A DNA stretch of 64,000 nucleotides from Podospora comata (taxonomy: Eukaryota; Ascomycota; Sordariomycetes; Sordariales; Podosporaceae), in contig CP071494.1 in assembly GCA_017354895.1 (NCBI GenBank), forward strand, positions 4,154,001 to 4,218,000, given 5' to 3'. How positions within the stretch are numbered: position 1 is the first letter of the stretch; every line of letters begins with the position of its first letter. The notes below the pieces were generated by a model. The model worked only from the letters and a program-made list of their open reading frames with translations, was not told the DNA's origin and made no database searches. Positions 1-10,431 of the stretch are shown in pieces. The translations under genes and the position numbers were made by a program.

Positions 1-2433
1 GATCAACGTCAAGATGGTGTGCAGTGGCAACTCTGGAAGCCACGTCTCGATCCATTGCGTTGAGGGCTCAAAGATGCCGGAGACTGACTGTGACATGCTG
101 CCCAGGCTGGTCGTGCTGTTCTGACGCGAGAAGGTCTGCGCTCCCGCCGGCATTTTGCCTCTAGCTTTTTCCGACATGCCGCGCAGCTGTCTCGGTACAT
201 CATCATCGACCGGAGACGCGACAGAAGACGCCCGTGATGGATTCTCACTGGGGCTGGAAGCCGCCGGTGTAGGCCGCTCCTCATCATCACTGTCGTCGTC
301 ATCATCGTCGCCAATAGCAAATGTCCCATCTTCCTCTGGAACATCGCCCGGTGCGGGTGCTCGTGAGGAAAGTGTTACCGGGCTTCTCAGACTCTCGAGT
401 GAACTTCTAGTTGAGTCGGCTTGTAGCGGGTCATTTGAAGCCCCAGAATCCTTCCTCCGTCGGTTACGTCTTTCCATTTCTTCATGCCCACTTTCCAGTG
501 TAAATGACCGGAGGGCCTCGAACCTTTTCTTGTTTCTGAGTATCGCAAACACCAAGTGCGCGTTTTCTACGACACTGTCAGTATGCAATCTTGGACTCTT
601 TTTTTTGGCAACAATACTTACGGATGTATTGGTGTTCAACGATCGAGTTGATCGCCTCCAACAATGACCGCAGTAACGAATGGTTGGTTTCATTGGCTAG
701 GAGAAACGACGGCGAAGACATGGAGTTGAACAGGTGCATAATCTTGGAACAGGCAGGGGCGCTTAACCCATCCAGATAGGGCGCAATGTTGTTGATGATG
801 GCCAGCAATGCCGGATAAATCGCTGTCAGTTTTCCCTGACTGGTTGTGATGAGAGCATAAATGGACTGTTGTTGTCAGTACTTCAGTGTCTTGGACTGGA
901 TTTAGACCAAGCAAAACAACTCACCTGAATGAGAAAATCAGCATACGTCCCCCTGAACCCCGCAATCCGAATCGCGGGGGGCAGAGTGTCCTGGGCATCA
1001 AACGACTTGTTCAAGTTTATCCCAAAGTTCTTCTCTACGCTCAGCGTCTGTAGCAAGAAGGCACACATCCTCACGACACCTTGCTTGGAAGCATCGTTCT
1101 TGTACTCCAAGGCGTAGAACAAAATCAAAATGACAAAATCGTAGGCCCTTCCTGTGTCGATCAGGAAAGACCTGAATCGCTTGTTACATTGGGTCACCTC
1201 CCAGAACAACATTATGATCTCAGGGGCAAAGCGGACAGCGGCGTGAGCGCCTGGAATATACGACCCCTGAAGGGGTTGGTTCAGCACACGGGTCATGCCG
1301 TCCACGATGAACTGAAAGTCTGAAGGCCTGTGTAAGCGGCCTAGGTAGTGTCGGTAGTGGTTTTTTGGTGTCGGGAGTCCTGGGTTTTCTGGGATGGTGT
1401 ATAGGAGGGTGGTTAGGAGGAATTGCAGGGTGGAGGTAACCAAGAGCTGCTTGGGATGGTTGGGCACCAGGGCGTTGTAGGGTGCTAGCCAGGTAGCTGG
1501 GTTATATTTCAGAGTCTACATTCGTTAGTTGTGGTCGTTATTCACAGTTCAAGCCTGGACATACCGTATTCAACAGCGAACAGAGCACCGAGAGAACCAC
1601 CTGCTTGTCGGGACAAGTGCAGATATAGGTAAGAGCCTTGGTCCCCGTCTGAGGCAGCGTCGCCAAAGACAAGTACATGCTCTTGCTGGCTAGCGTCAAA
1701 AGCAACCGAAGTATCTCACACCGATTGCTCTCATGCTCTTTGGTCGTGGCGATAGGTACTGTGCAGCCAACGCCGGTCTGCCAGATGCTATAAGTGACCT
1801 TGGGCTTGCCATTTGGCACCTTGGTGACCGTCAAATCGGAGAAAAAGAGCAGGTCGGTGACGGTATCGATCAGCTCCTCAGCCAGAGGTTTCGCATCCTC
1901 GTACTCCACCACCGGTGTCTTGGGTACACCGTCTGCGCCATCAAACAGCACTTCACTCGCAATCGATGACTTTCTGGACCGTTTGCGCCGGGGAGCCCAG
2001 AAAAAGCTATCCTCCCAGTCCTGCAAGCTCTCCTTCTCGTAGATATAAGGCAGGACCCTCGTAAGAACGCGAACGCAATTCAGCACCTCTCGATCTGGGG
2101 CAAGCTCGTGGTCGGGAAAGGACGGGTGGTGACGAAGCATAAACAGGCGCCCGGTTACAGCTGTTATCAGCGTCTCCAGGTTCTCGAGCGCATTATCGCG
2201 GGTTCGTCGGACATCGGCCGGGGCAAAAAGACTGAAGATGTCGTCCGAGGACTCGGGGAGCTCCCAGAACTGGTGTGCAGCAGGTGTGTTAGCGTGACGT
2301 ATTGTCCTATCTAGCAGGCTGCTGGCTGTAAACGCACCTGAGCCCAGTATGGATCGTCAGCAGGAATATGGCGTTCCTCCGACAGTCTAAAGATGCCTTT
2401 CTTGAAGACTAGTTTGGAGTCGCTGGCACCCAT
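1..2433 (-). CDS. HID1 family protein (Golgi/dense-core vesicle trafficking), 3' partial
   Basis: The gene starts at 2433 and runs off the left edge, so the C-terminus is missing. Five exons are visible: 2338-2433, 1565-2269, 925-1515, 622-865 and 566 to the edge, with introns of 47 to 68 bases in consistent phase. The N-terminus (MGASDSKLVFKKGIFRLSEE, then the FWELPES block and RRTRDNALENLETL) is characteristic of the HID1/Ecm30-like family, peripheral Golgi proteins needed for vesicle sorting in animals; the fungal role is less clear. An acidic, Ser-rich low-complexity stretch lies in exon 5 (about 150-400), followed by a return to helical sequence. The HID1 assignment is from recall of the family's conserved N-terminus. 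It is head to head with SPC3, about 450 bases apart. Confidence 0.85.
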
Positions 2434-2879
2434 TTTGGCGGTTATGTTAGGTGCATAGCATCCCGTCGTTCGGGGGGGGAGTTGGATCGGGGATCGGGAT
2501 CTGGATCGGGTGGTTTATAGCAGCATGTTCAGTACTTCACAGTGACCGCTGTCAAGCGGACAAGCTGGGCTACATCACAGCGGGCCGCCCGCTGATAAGA
2601 TCTACCATACATAACCCTAACACTATTTCATTTGCAGAGCTTATCCCCGCTAAGTGCATATCAATCTGGCCTCAAGAGAACCTCCATTGTTAGCAGCCTC
2701 CGGCGCAACACCAAGCTTTCCCTTTGAGATATCCCCACGTTTCAACATCCAGTGCGCAAACACCACCACCCCCCCAACCAGCAAATGAACCCCCCGAGGT
2801 GACACCCTTATTCTCACCCAGGGAATTGACTTAATTCTCTTCTCAAACCACCGCGCAAGCGCGCACCCACCACATCACA
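2434..2879. other. Divergent intergenic region, HID1-like / SPC3
   Basis: About 450 bases between the starts of two divergent genes, presumably holding both promoters. There is a G-run and GGATCGGGATC-type repeats near 2467-2505 and a pyrimidine-rich tract before the SPC3 start. I see no gene here. Confidence 0.6.
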
Positions 2880-3620
2880 ATGTACTCCTCCCTCGTCCGC
2901 CTCCAAAACACCTTCGGCTTCTTCACCACCGTCGCCTTCGTTGTCGCCCTCCTAATCTCCGCCTCCGACTTCCTGTCCCCCCGCACCCCCACCGTCAACG
3001 TCCTCAAAACAACCCAGCTCCAAACGGTAAAAGGCCGCGCGGATTACTACTCGTCCAAAAAGGAAGAATACGCCATCATCAAATTCACCCTTGACGCCGA
3101 CCTCTCCTCCCTCTTCACCTGGAATACAAAGCAAGTCTTTGCCTACGTCACGGCCGAGTGGCCCTCGGCCCAAAACAACAATGCGACAAACCAGGCCGTG
3201 ATCTGGGACACGATCATCACGGCGCCGAGCAGTGACCATTTGGGGAATTTTAGCCCCTCGAAGCTTAAGAGGTTGAGGAAGAGCGCCAATGGGAAGGGGA
3301 TTGATCCTAGCCGGTAGGCGCCATCTCTCTTTTTTAAGTAGCAGCAATGGGATTGCTAACGACTCAACAGCGGCAAACTCCAACTCAAGAACCAGCGCCT
3401 CAAGTACCCCCTCACCCACCCGACAGGCAGGCTCGCCAACACAGAAGACGTCCAGCTCAAGCTTCACTACAATGTCCAGCCCTGGGTTGGTTTCCTGTCA
3501 TGGAACCAGGTCCAGGACTGGGGCAAGTGGAAGGCGCTGAAGAATGGGCTGAGCAAGAAGTTTACGCTCCCAGCTATCAAGGTGAAGGAGCAGGCCAAGA
3601 AGAAGACCACAAGGGCTTAG
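2880..3620 (+). CDS. SPC3: Signal peptidase complex subunit 3 (SPC22/23 family)
   Basis: The protein of 227 residues is encoded by exons 2880-3313 and 3371-3620, split by a 57-base intron. It belongs to the SPC22/23 family, the ER signal peptidase accessory subunit needed for cleavage of signal peptides. The start MYSSLVRLQNTFGFFTTVAF, a single membrane segment at about residues 12-29, and a lumenal domain with the FTWNTKQVFAYVTAEW block and a C-terminal LHYNVQPWVGFLSW block are the family pattern. The family's usual length (about 180-230) fits. The stop is followed by a short convergent spacer to POM34. The sequence after the intron is read in the frame opposite to the longest local ORF, which is why the intron is needed. 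Confidence 0.92.
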
Positions 3621-3988
3621 GGGATCTAGTTTTTGTTGGGACGAAAAATGGAGTTATTGATTTAGCTATTTGGGGGTTTGCTTCAACTCATTGCCGGTTT
3701 TGACATCTCATTTCCTCACAGGCGCTCATAGAGTGTGAAGTTGATCACTATTCAAGCCCACACCATGAAAAATATATACACACTGTATGGGTAAAGTTAA
3801 CAAAACCCAATCACAAAACGATTCATAAATGCTATGCCAATCAAAACACACAATTCCCCTTTGCTCCTATACCACCCCCCTTCCCCCCGTTTTGATCCTA
3901 TTCCTAAACTCCTCTCCTCCCTACTTCTCATCCCAACTCCCCGACTCCCCTCCTCCCCGACCTACATGTCCCTTTCCCGTACAGCCAC
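3621..3988. other. Convergent 3' spacer, SPC3 / POM34
   Basis: About 370 bases between two 3' ends. AT-richer 3' UTR-like sequence near 3750-3830 is followed by a C-rich tract. No gene is seen. Confidence 0.6.
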
Positions 3989-4881
3989 TCAGAAACCATC
4001 CTGCCTCAACCAACTGCTACTACTCCCCCTCCTCCCCCTCTCATACAACCACTTGCTATTCAACGCCACACTGCTCCTCTTCCCATTCACTGGCGTCGGC
4101 GTATGCAGATAACTATCCCTCACACTATCCCCAAAACTCCCCGTCGAGCTCGCAAAGCTGTTGTTGCTCGTCGTGCTGCTCGCGAAGCTCATGGTAGAAC
4201 TATTCAGACTATTGCTGAAGCTTCCCCTCCTCCCGGTATTTTGCGTTGCCTTTTGCAGGAGAGGGCTGACCAAATTGGCGGCTTTGGTCGGGGAGGGTGA
4301 GTAATTCCCCAAGGGGGTGCTGCGGTTGGACAAGGGGGAGGAGGTGTAAGAACCGGAGGGGGAGCCGGCTATGGAGGGGGTGCGGGAGTATTTCGGGGGG
4401 GTTGAGATGTCCGAGGCCGGGGTGGGGGGTGCTCTGATGGGGGGGAGGCCGAGGAGGTCGCGCTGGGCGGGGGTGAGGGGTATGTCGGAGAGGTCGTCCT
4501 TGGGGCGGACTAAGGGGAGGAGGGCGAGGAGGATGTTGAAGAGGGGGATTAGGAGGAGGGTTAGGGGGATGTAAGAGCCGTAGGGGAGTTTTTCTCTAGG
4601 GAGAGGGGGTTAGTAGGTTGAAAAAGGGAGGGTTCGAGGGGGAAAACGTACAGTCTTATTGGGAGGTGCGGAAGAAGAAATCTTCTCAGGACTTGAACGC
4701 CGGCAATTGCGACGACATTATAGACGATTTGCAGGACGTTCTTTTGGGAGAAGGTGGTTCTGGCTTGGCGCGCTGTGATCTCGGCCAGGCGAGGGTGTTT
4801 CCAGTTGCCGGGGCTTTCTGTAAAGGCGGATGGGGACGAGATTTGCTTTGTGGGCGTCGATCTGACGGGTGTTAGGGACAT
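3989..4881 (-). CDS. POM34: Nuclear pore membrane protein, POM34 / NPCC family
   Basis: Two exons, 4652-4881 and 3989-4595, with a 56-base intron, give 278 residues. The N-terminal half has two hydrophobic segments (around residues 50-70, TTFSQKNVLQIVYNVVAIAG, and 80-105, the IPLTLLLILLFNILLALLPL stretch), joined by a short LPHLPIRLEKLPYG turn. This is the arrangement of the fungal nuclear pore complex component (NPCC) family, of which yeast Pom34 is the model. The C-terminal half is a disordered Ser/Thr/Pro tail with many SPSP, TPTP and SNN-type motifs, as expected of a pore-facing or phosphorylated tail. A proline-rich SPSGSYTSSPLSNRSTPLG region marks the start of the tail. Identity rests on topology plus motif memory, so it is good but not certain. 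Confidence 0.8.
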
Positions 4882-5515
4882 AATGGGCGCTCAATGGGCG
4901 GCGACACTCGGTCGGAGGAACTGTCTCGCGATGGTTGGCGATGCGGTAAGATGCGCTCAGTGTTTTGAGAGCTGTAAATATCGTCAGAGCTATGTTGATT
5001 AGAAGTTCATGTCGCGATTGTCGTGGCGACGGTGGTCTATAGTTGTTGACCCCTGTTGATAGTGGTGGTTAGTAAGATGCGAACAGCCGCTCCCTCCTTG
5101 CGTCTCGACTTCTCGTGTGTCCGCTCACTGTTCTGGGCAAAAAGTGATGGTCGCGTCAAAACATTGAATCCAGGTCCCCAGTTCTCCATGTCGATGCAAC
5201 GGGTTGCAGGGGTCCTGGCAGCTGTGAGACTTGGCATTTGCAGCTGTCTGTTTCCGGCAGGCACAACAGAGCTCCCCCCGCCATCGCGCATTTCCAAGCA
5301 ACCGCCCCGCCCCCGTGTCCTGTCCGGCCCAAAACTTCCAGCTCGCACCCCAAGGTCCCGGATCTCCACCCGTCCCGGCCCGGCTGCATCTTCCAGACAC
5401 TAACGAACAGGGCCCCTTACACCACCAGCACGGGGGGCCACAACTTTTGTCTTCTTTGCATCACAAACCAACACAGCACAGTACAGCACAGCACAATCAA
5501 AGCCCCTCGCCCAAC
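4882..5515. other. Divergent promoter region, POM34 / acyl-CoA-synthetase-like gene
   Basis: About 630 bases between divergent starts. A run of ACAGCACAGTACAGCACAGC-type repeats lies just before the downstream start (about 5470-5495), and an open frame extends upstream of that start without an ATG in good context. I see no separate gene. Confidence 0.55.
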
Positions 5516-7302
5516 ATGGGGACCTTTGATAACCTGCTGCTACAGCTTGACGAGGGTGTCACAGGCCTCTTCAAGCAGTGGAATATCTGGACCAGTCTCA
5601 TCGTCACCCTCTTCGCCGGCCTCATCACCTACCAGGTCTCGACCCGCCAAGATCCCGATATTCACCCCTTCCTCCTCGCTCGTCAGTCCCAGGCTTCCCC
5701 TGTCCGCCAGCCCAAAGAATCCTCCGTCTACCGGCCTCAAGCTGCCCCCCATGGTCTGCCTCTTCACACCGGCTTAAACGTCAAGGACCCCGGCGCCAAC
5801 AAGTGGGCAAGGGGCCGTGATGGTGATCTCAGGGATATCTGGCGGCAGACCCTCGCCGGCGTCCAAGAAGGTGACGACAAGGGCGCAAAGGGCCGTATCC
5901 TCACCGTCGAGGGCACCGAGAACGTCAAAGAGCACCATCTCGACGCTCTTACTCGGCAAATCAACCTCATCGGCCAGCATCTAGTCGACCAAGGTGGCAA
6001 CCGCGTGGCCGTCTACCTGCCCAACTCTGTCGAGTTGATCGTTACCCTTTTTGCCTGTGCCTTCTACAACTTGAACGCTATCATCCTCCCCTTCAACCAA
6101 CCCGACGCCGCCGTCATCGACATGCTCCGCCGTTCCGCCGCCGACACGGTCATCACCGCCCCTGGATCTTTCTCTTTTGACGTCGTGGTCAAGAACTACC
6201 CCTCCCTCCGCCAACTGGTGTGGGTGGTCGACGAAGGAAGCAAACACATGGACTGGAACGAAGTACCCCAGGGCACCGGCAGCAACGTCAATGTTGCCAC
6301 CTGGCAAGACATCATCAACGACTCCCCCGTCGAAGCAGGCAAGACCCTCCCCCCTCTTGAGGACCAGTCCGAACCAAAAGACATCACCCTCTTCTGGCAA
6401 CAAGGCCCCGGGCAGGAAGAGGAAATGGTCAAGTTCACCACAGGCAACATCGTCTCCGCCATTGCAGCCCAGCTAACCGCCATCCCCACCGCCCGCCGTC
6501 TCAGCCCCTCGGATATTTTCCTCCCTGCGGACTCGCTGGCAAACTCGCACACTTTGGTTCTCACCCTCACGGCTCTGTTTTCCAATTCCTCGGTTGCGTT
6601 CAACTCTTCCGCGTCCGAAGCGCCCTCTTTGTCTGCGATCCTCAGCTCTCCGGCCGTTTCTCCTACTGTCATAGCTGTCACACCTTCTGCTCTGTCCCAA
6701 ACTCACAAGGAGGTCTCGTCTGCTCTCAAGTCATCAACCATAGGCAAGGACCTCCACTGGCTTTTGTCTCGGTCCTTGGCCGAAAGTGGTGCTTTCCCCG
6801 TGAGTGGGTTTCTGACCAACTATTACAACCAAGCTTTCCGTCCCAAGTTTTCGGGCGGAAAGAAGTTGAGGTTGGTGTACACTGCTGAGAGGATTAACGG
6901 GGGTGGGAAGGTGAGGTTGAGCGGGGAGGAGCTGAATGATTTGAGGTTGTATACCGGTGCGAGGGCGGTGTACGCGTTGACGGCGGCGAGGGTTGCGGGC
7001 GCGGTGTGTCAGACGAATATGTATGATTATCGGGGAGGGGAGCACTTTGGGCCGCCGGTCGCAAGTGTGGAAGTTGTGTTGAGGGATAAGGGGGGGGTGA
7101 GGAATAGTGATGAGGAGTCGCAAGGAGAGGTGAGTTTTGAAAAAAAAAATGCAAAAAAGAAAAAAAAATTGAAACCCGAGAGAAGATGGTTTGCTGACAA
7201 AGATGATAGATTGTGGTCAGGGGCCCGGCTGTTGCTGGAAAAGAAGCTGGGTTGGGGGTTGTGGCAAGGGTGAGGGAGGATCATACTGTTGCGTTGATTT
7301 AG
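5516..7302 (+). CDS. Degenerate AMP-binding / acyl-CoA-synthetase-like protein
   Basis: Exons 5516-7129 and 7210-7302, with an 80-base intron, give 568 residues. A hydrophobic segment at about residues 25-40 (WTSLIVTLFAGLITYQV) suggests membrane anchoring, as in long-chain acyl-CoA synthetases. The core keeps the family's order: a NRVAVYLPNSVELIVTLFAC block, then a region before NIVSAIAAQLTAIP, and after the intron a GEIVVRGPAVAG motif. The ATP-binding Gly/Ser/Thr-rich loop normally found before NIVSAIA is replaced by WQQGPGQEEEM, and the protein stops about 20 residues after GEIVVRGP, so the C-terminal subdomain with the catalytic lysine is absent. I infer a non-catalytic or altered paralogue. 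The start at 5516 is chosen for the membrane segment; the frame is open upstream to 5231. Confidence 0.72.
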
Positions 7303-7535
7303 GGGGGGGGGTGTGGTAAGTGATGGTTTTTGGTTTGAATTCTGGAGAAGTGATTTGTACATGCGTGCATAGCACAGGCACAATTTTGAATGAACAACAG
7401 TCTTTAGGTAGACAATGACAGCAGCAGAGATGGGAAATAAATCAGATATTTTTTGCTCGTGGTATCCTTCAATGCTAATCCTCGCGCCCTGCGCCCATAT
7501 TTATGCCCAACATAAATGACCAAAAAACACACACA

Positions 7536-9757
7536 TTAAGCCCCGTTCCTATACACCATCGCCCCCTGGTTCCTAAACATAATCGTATCCCTCCTCTGCA
7601 TCATCATCAACGCCCTATTCAGCGCCGCCTCGCTATACCCCTTATTCTCCACCATCTCCCTCCTCAAGCTCGCCAGACTAGTGCTCCACCCAATCGCCAA
7701 TCTCCTCTTCAGCTCCGACTCCACACGGGCGACCTCCTCGTTGAGCTCCCGGGATCCTTGGTTAGAACCCTGGTTGACCGCGTCCATGGTCGAGCAGAGG
7801 AACAGCCTGATCGCCTCGTCAACGTGCTCTTCTGTCGCGACGGGGGAGAGGGAGAGCTTGGCGAGGGACTCGGTGATGCGGACGATGGCCTCGAGCTGGC
7901 GGACGGTGATGGGGATGGAGGACCGGGCGTTGGCTTCGAGTTCCGAGGCGTGGACTTGCTTGCGGATGGCGACAAAGTGGGACGAAAGCTTCTCTGCTGC
8001 CGCGTCCGAGAGGCGGGGGGCGCAGCGGCTACACGGGGGGGTTAGTATTGCGAGGGCAAAAAAGGGGGAAAGGGGGGGACATACCTCTTGCAGTAGCTGA
8101 TATACCTCCTCATCTTCTCAACAGGAATCTCGCTCTCCACCGCCCTCTCATCCTGCATCCCCCTCCCGCCCATGTGAATGCCCATTACATGCTTGGCTAT
8201 TCTTTCGTCCTTGCCCCGTTCGTGCTCATCCTTGACGATGAAAATCATGTCAAACCTCGACAGAATCGTCGTCTGAAAGTCAATATTCTCACCAGGGGTC
8301 TTCATATCATCATACCGCCCAAAAATAGGGTTCGCCGCCGCCAACACCGACGTCCTGGCGTTGAGAATGGTGGTGATGCCGGCCTTGGCAATGGAAATAG
8401 TCTGTTGCTCCATGGCTTCGTGGATGGCTACTCTGTCTTCGTCTCTCATCTTGTCGAACTCGTCGATGCACACCACACCGCCGTCGGCCAGGACCATGGC
8501 TCCGCCTTCGAGGTAGAATTCCCTCGTTGACTGATCACGCTGAACGGAAGCGGTTAAACCTGCTGCCGAAGAGCCCTTGCCCGAGGTGTAAATCGCGATG
8601 GGGGCGGCTTGCTGGACGAATTTCAGGAGCTGCGACTTGGCTGTACCGGGGTCGCCGAGCATGAGGACGTTGATGTCACCACGGAGCTTCATGCCATCTG
8701 GCAGAATCTTCTTGCTGCCGCCCATCAGGAGGCACAAAATAGCCTTTTTGATATCGCGGTTGCCGTAGATGGAGGGAGCGATGCAATCAGTCATGACATT
8801 GTACAGATCTGGGCGGCGGGAGAGTTCAAGAAACTCTTGCTCCTCCTCTTCGGAAAAGACGGCCTGGCCCTTGGCGGTTGAGTCGATGTCGGTCTGGATG
8901 CCCACTGCGCGGAGGTAAGGGGTGCGGATGGCCACGGCGCCAGAGGTGTTTTTGGAGCCTTTGGATTGGTAGATGGAGAAGATGCCCATTACTGTGCATC
9001 TGGATCCGGGGACGACACGGTTGGTGAGGTAGCGGTCAGCAGAGATCAAGACATGGCGGGGGAGTTCACCGACCGGGACTTGGTCGGGTGCCTCCTGGAG
9101 TTTGATGATTTGCTGGTCGACGAATTTGGACTTTTCGTGAACGACAAAGTAGGGGTCCATGGGACACTTCTCGGTTGGGTCATTTGGGACGCGAGCGCGG
9201 CCGCATGTTCGGGGGAGAGTGACGCCGCTGAAACCGCCGGATACGTGAAGATCTTGTGCGTGCTTGCATGTTCGGCATTCGATGTGGACTTCTGTCGCCT
9301 TTGAGGACATGACCGAAGCACCAATGACGATACCTGGTACTCTGACCAGCCTCGAGATGGTGAGGGAGTCCAGGTTACGGATGGAAATATCTTCGGCATT
9401 CGAGTGAAGGAGGAGTTGGTGAGGCGGGATCTTGACATTTGGGTCGTGAGGGAAAACAATTCGATGGGTACACCGTTGCAAGGCGAGCTCGAAGAGGGGG
9501 ATGATTTCTGCTGGCTCCGTCACCAGTTTGTGGGCAATCTCTTCGTTGAACTTGATCAGGTCGCCGATGTTGACATCGCAAAAGTATGTTTTCAGCAGCG
9601 CATGGTCGCGCAGTTGATCTCTGTAAATGTAGACATTATCGAGTCTGAAGTCGAGAATAAAGGCCTCGAGAAGGGCGCGGATGGCACTGTTGGAGTCTTC
9701 ATTTTCGGCAAATGGATCATTGTACACCCTGCTGGCAAAAACGGATTGGCGATCCAT
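7536..9757 (-). CDS. MCM5: DNA replication licensing helicase subunit MCM5
   Basis: Exons 8085-9757 and 7536-8028, with a 56-base intron, give 721 residues, the family's usual size. MCM5 is one of six subunits of the Mcm2-7 ring, which unwinds DNA at replication origins in the nucleus. The protein has the N-terminal OB-fold and zinc-binding region (CRTCKHAQD, then CGRARVPN and KCPMDPY), the Walker [12 protein letters not shown], Walker B CIDEFDKM, and the arginine-finger motif SRFDMIF. The start [13 protein letters not shown] is the conserved fungal start; the intron falls inside the [12 protein letters not shown] motif. The upstream leader has no other in-frame ATG and holds a GGT repeat. 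It is divergent from VPS54. Confidence 0.97.
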
Positions 9758-10431
9758 GTTGATGAAGACTTGTTGGTGGTGGTGGTGGTGGTGGTGGTGG
9801 TGGTGAGGTAATGGCGGGCGGTGAAGTTGAGAGTATCTAGAGGTATGGAGGGGCCAAAAGTTGAGATGTCTACAAACAGAAATCAGGGGTTTGAAAAGTC
9901 GCGTCGCGTCGCGGCCCAAAGCGCGTCGTTATTCTAGTAACGATGGGTTTAATTGCCCCGGTAAAGGCAGGGTACCCAGCTTGTCGGGTCTGCCAAGGCC
10001 AATCGGATAAAGGAATAGACCCCGTTATGCTGTTAGATGATGTGGCCTATGCACGTACCAAGCTACCTTAAGCGTATGCCTGTGAATTGGTGATGGGAAC
10101 GCATTTGGCAGGCTACTCCTAGCCATCTCTCAGCACCTTCCTGTGAAGACGACGGCTCTACGACCTGCCCTGAAGCTCGAGAAGGCACTCGTTACTGACC
10201 TCCTCCTGACCATCTACTCGGCGACGACATACGACCCCGTTTTTGGAGCATTGCCGCGCTTTCCTCTGTTGTATCTGTCCTGTCAGCTACAGCATGATAC
10301 CCCGGTGATCTGTCAGCTTCGCAACTGTTGTTAGTTAGGGGATGCACCTTGGAACCCCTGGATGGTCTCCAGCAAGATCATAACTTCGCCTTGCGGCCGG
10401 GGAACATCAGTGGGGTTGCGCATCCATCATC
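9758..10431. other. Divergent promoter region, MCM5 / VPS54
   Basis: About 670 bases between the two start codons. It contains the MCM5 5' leader with a GGT microsatellite and a pyrimidine-rich AG-ended stretch near 9870 that could be a 5' UTR intron acceptor. The rest shows no gene. Confidence 0.55.
9775..9804. repeat. (GGT)n microsatellite in the MCM5 5' leader
   Basis: Ten tandem GGT units just upstream of the MCM5 start. Read on the minus strand they are CAC repeats in frame with MCM5, giving a run of histidines if any translation began upstream at a near-cognate codon. Confidence 0.9.

Noticed and set aside
9758-9919. N-terminal extension of MCM5 with a His run
   Set aside because: No ATG upstream of the conserved fungal MCM5 start; the first codon of the open stretch is not ATG.
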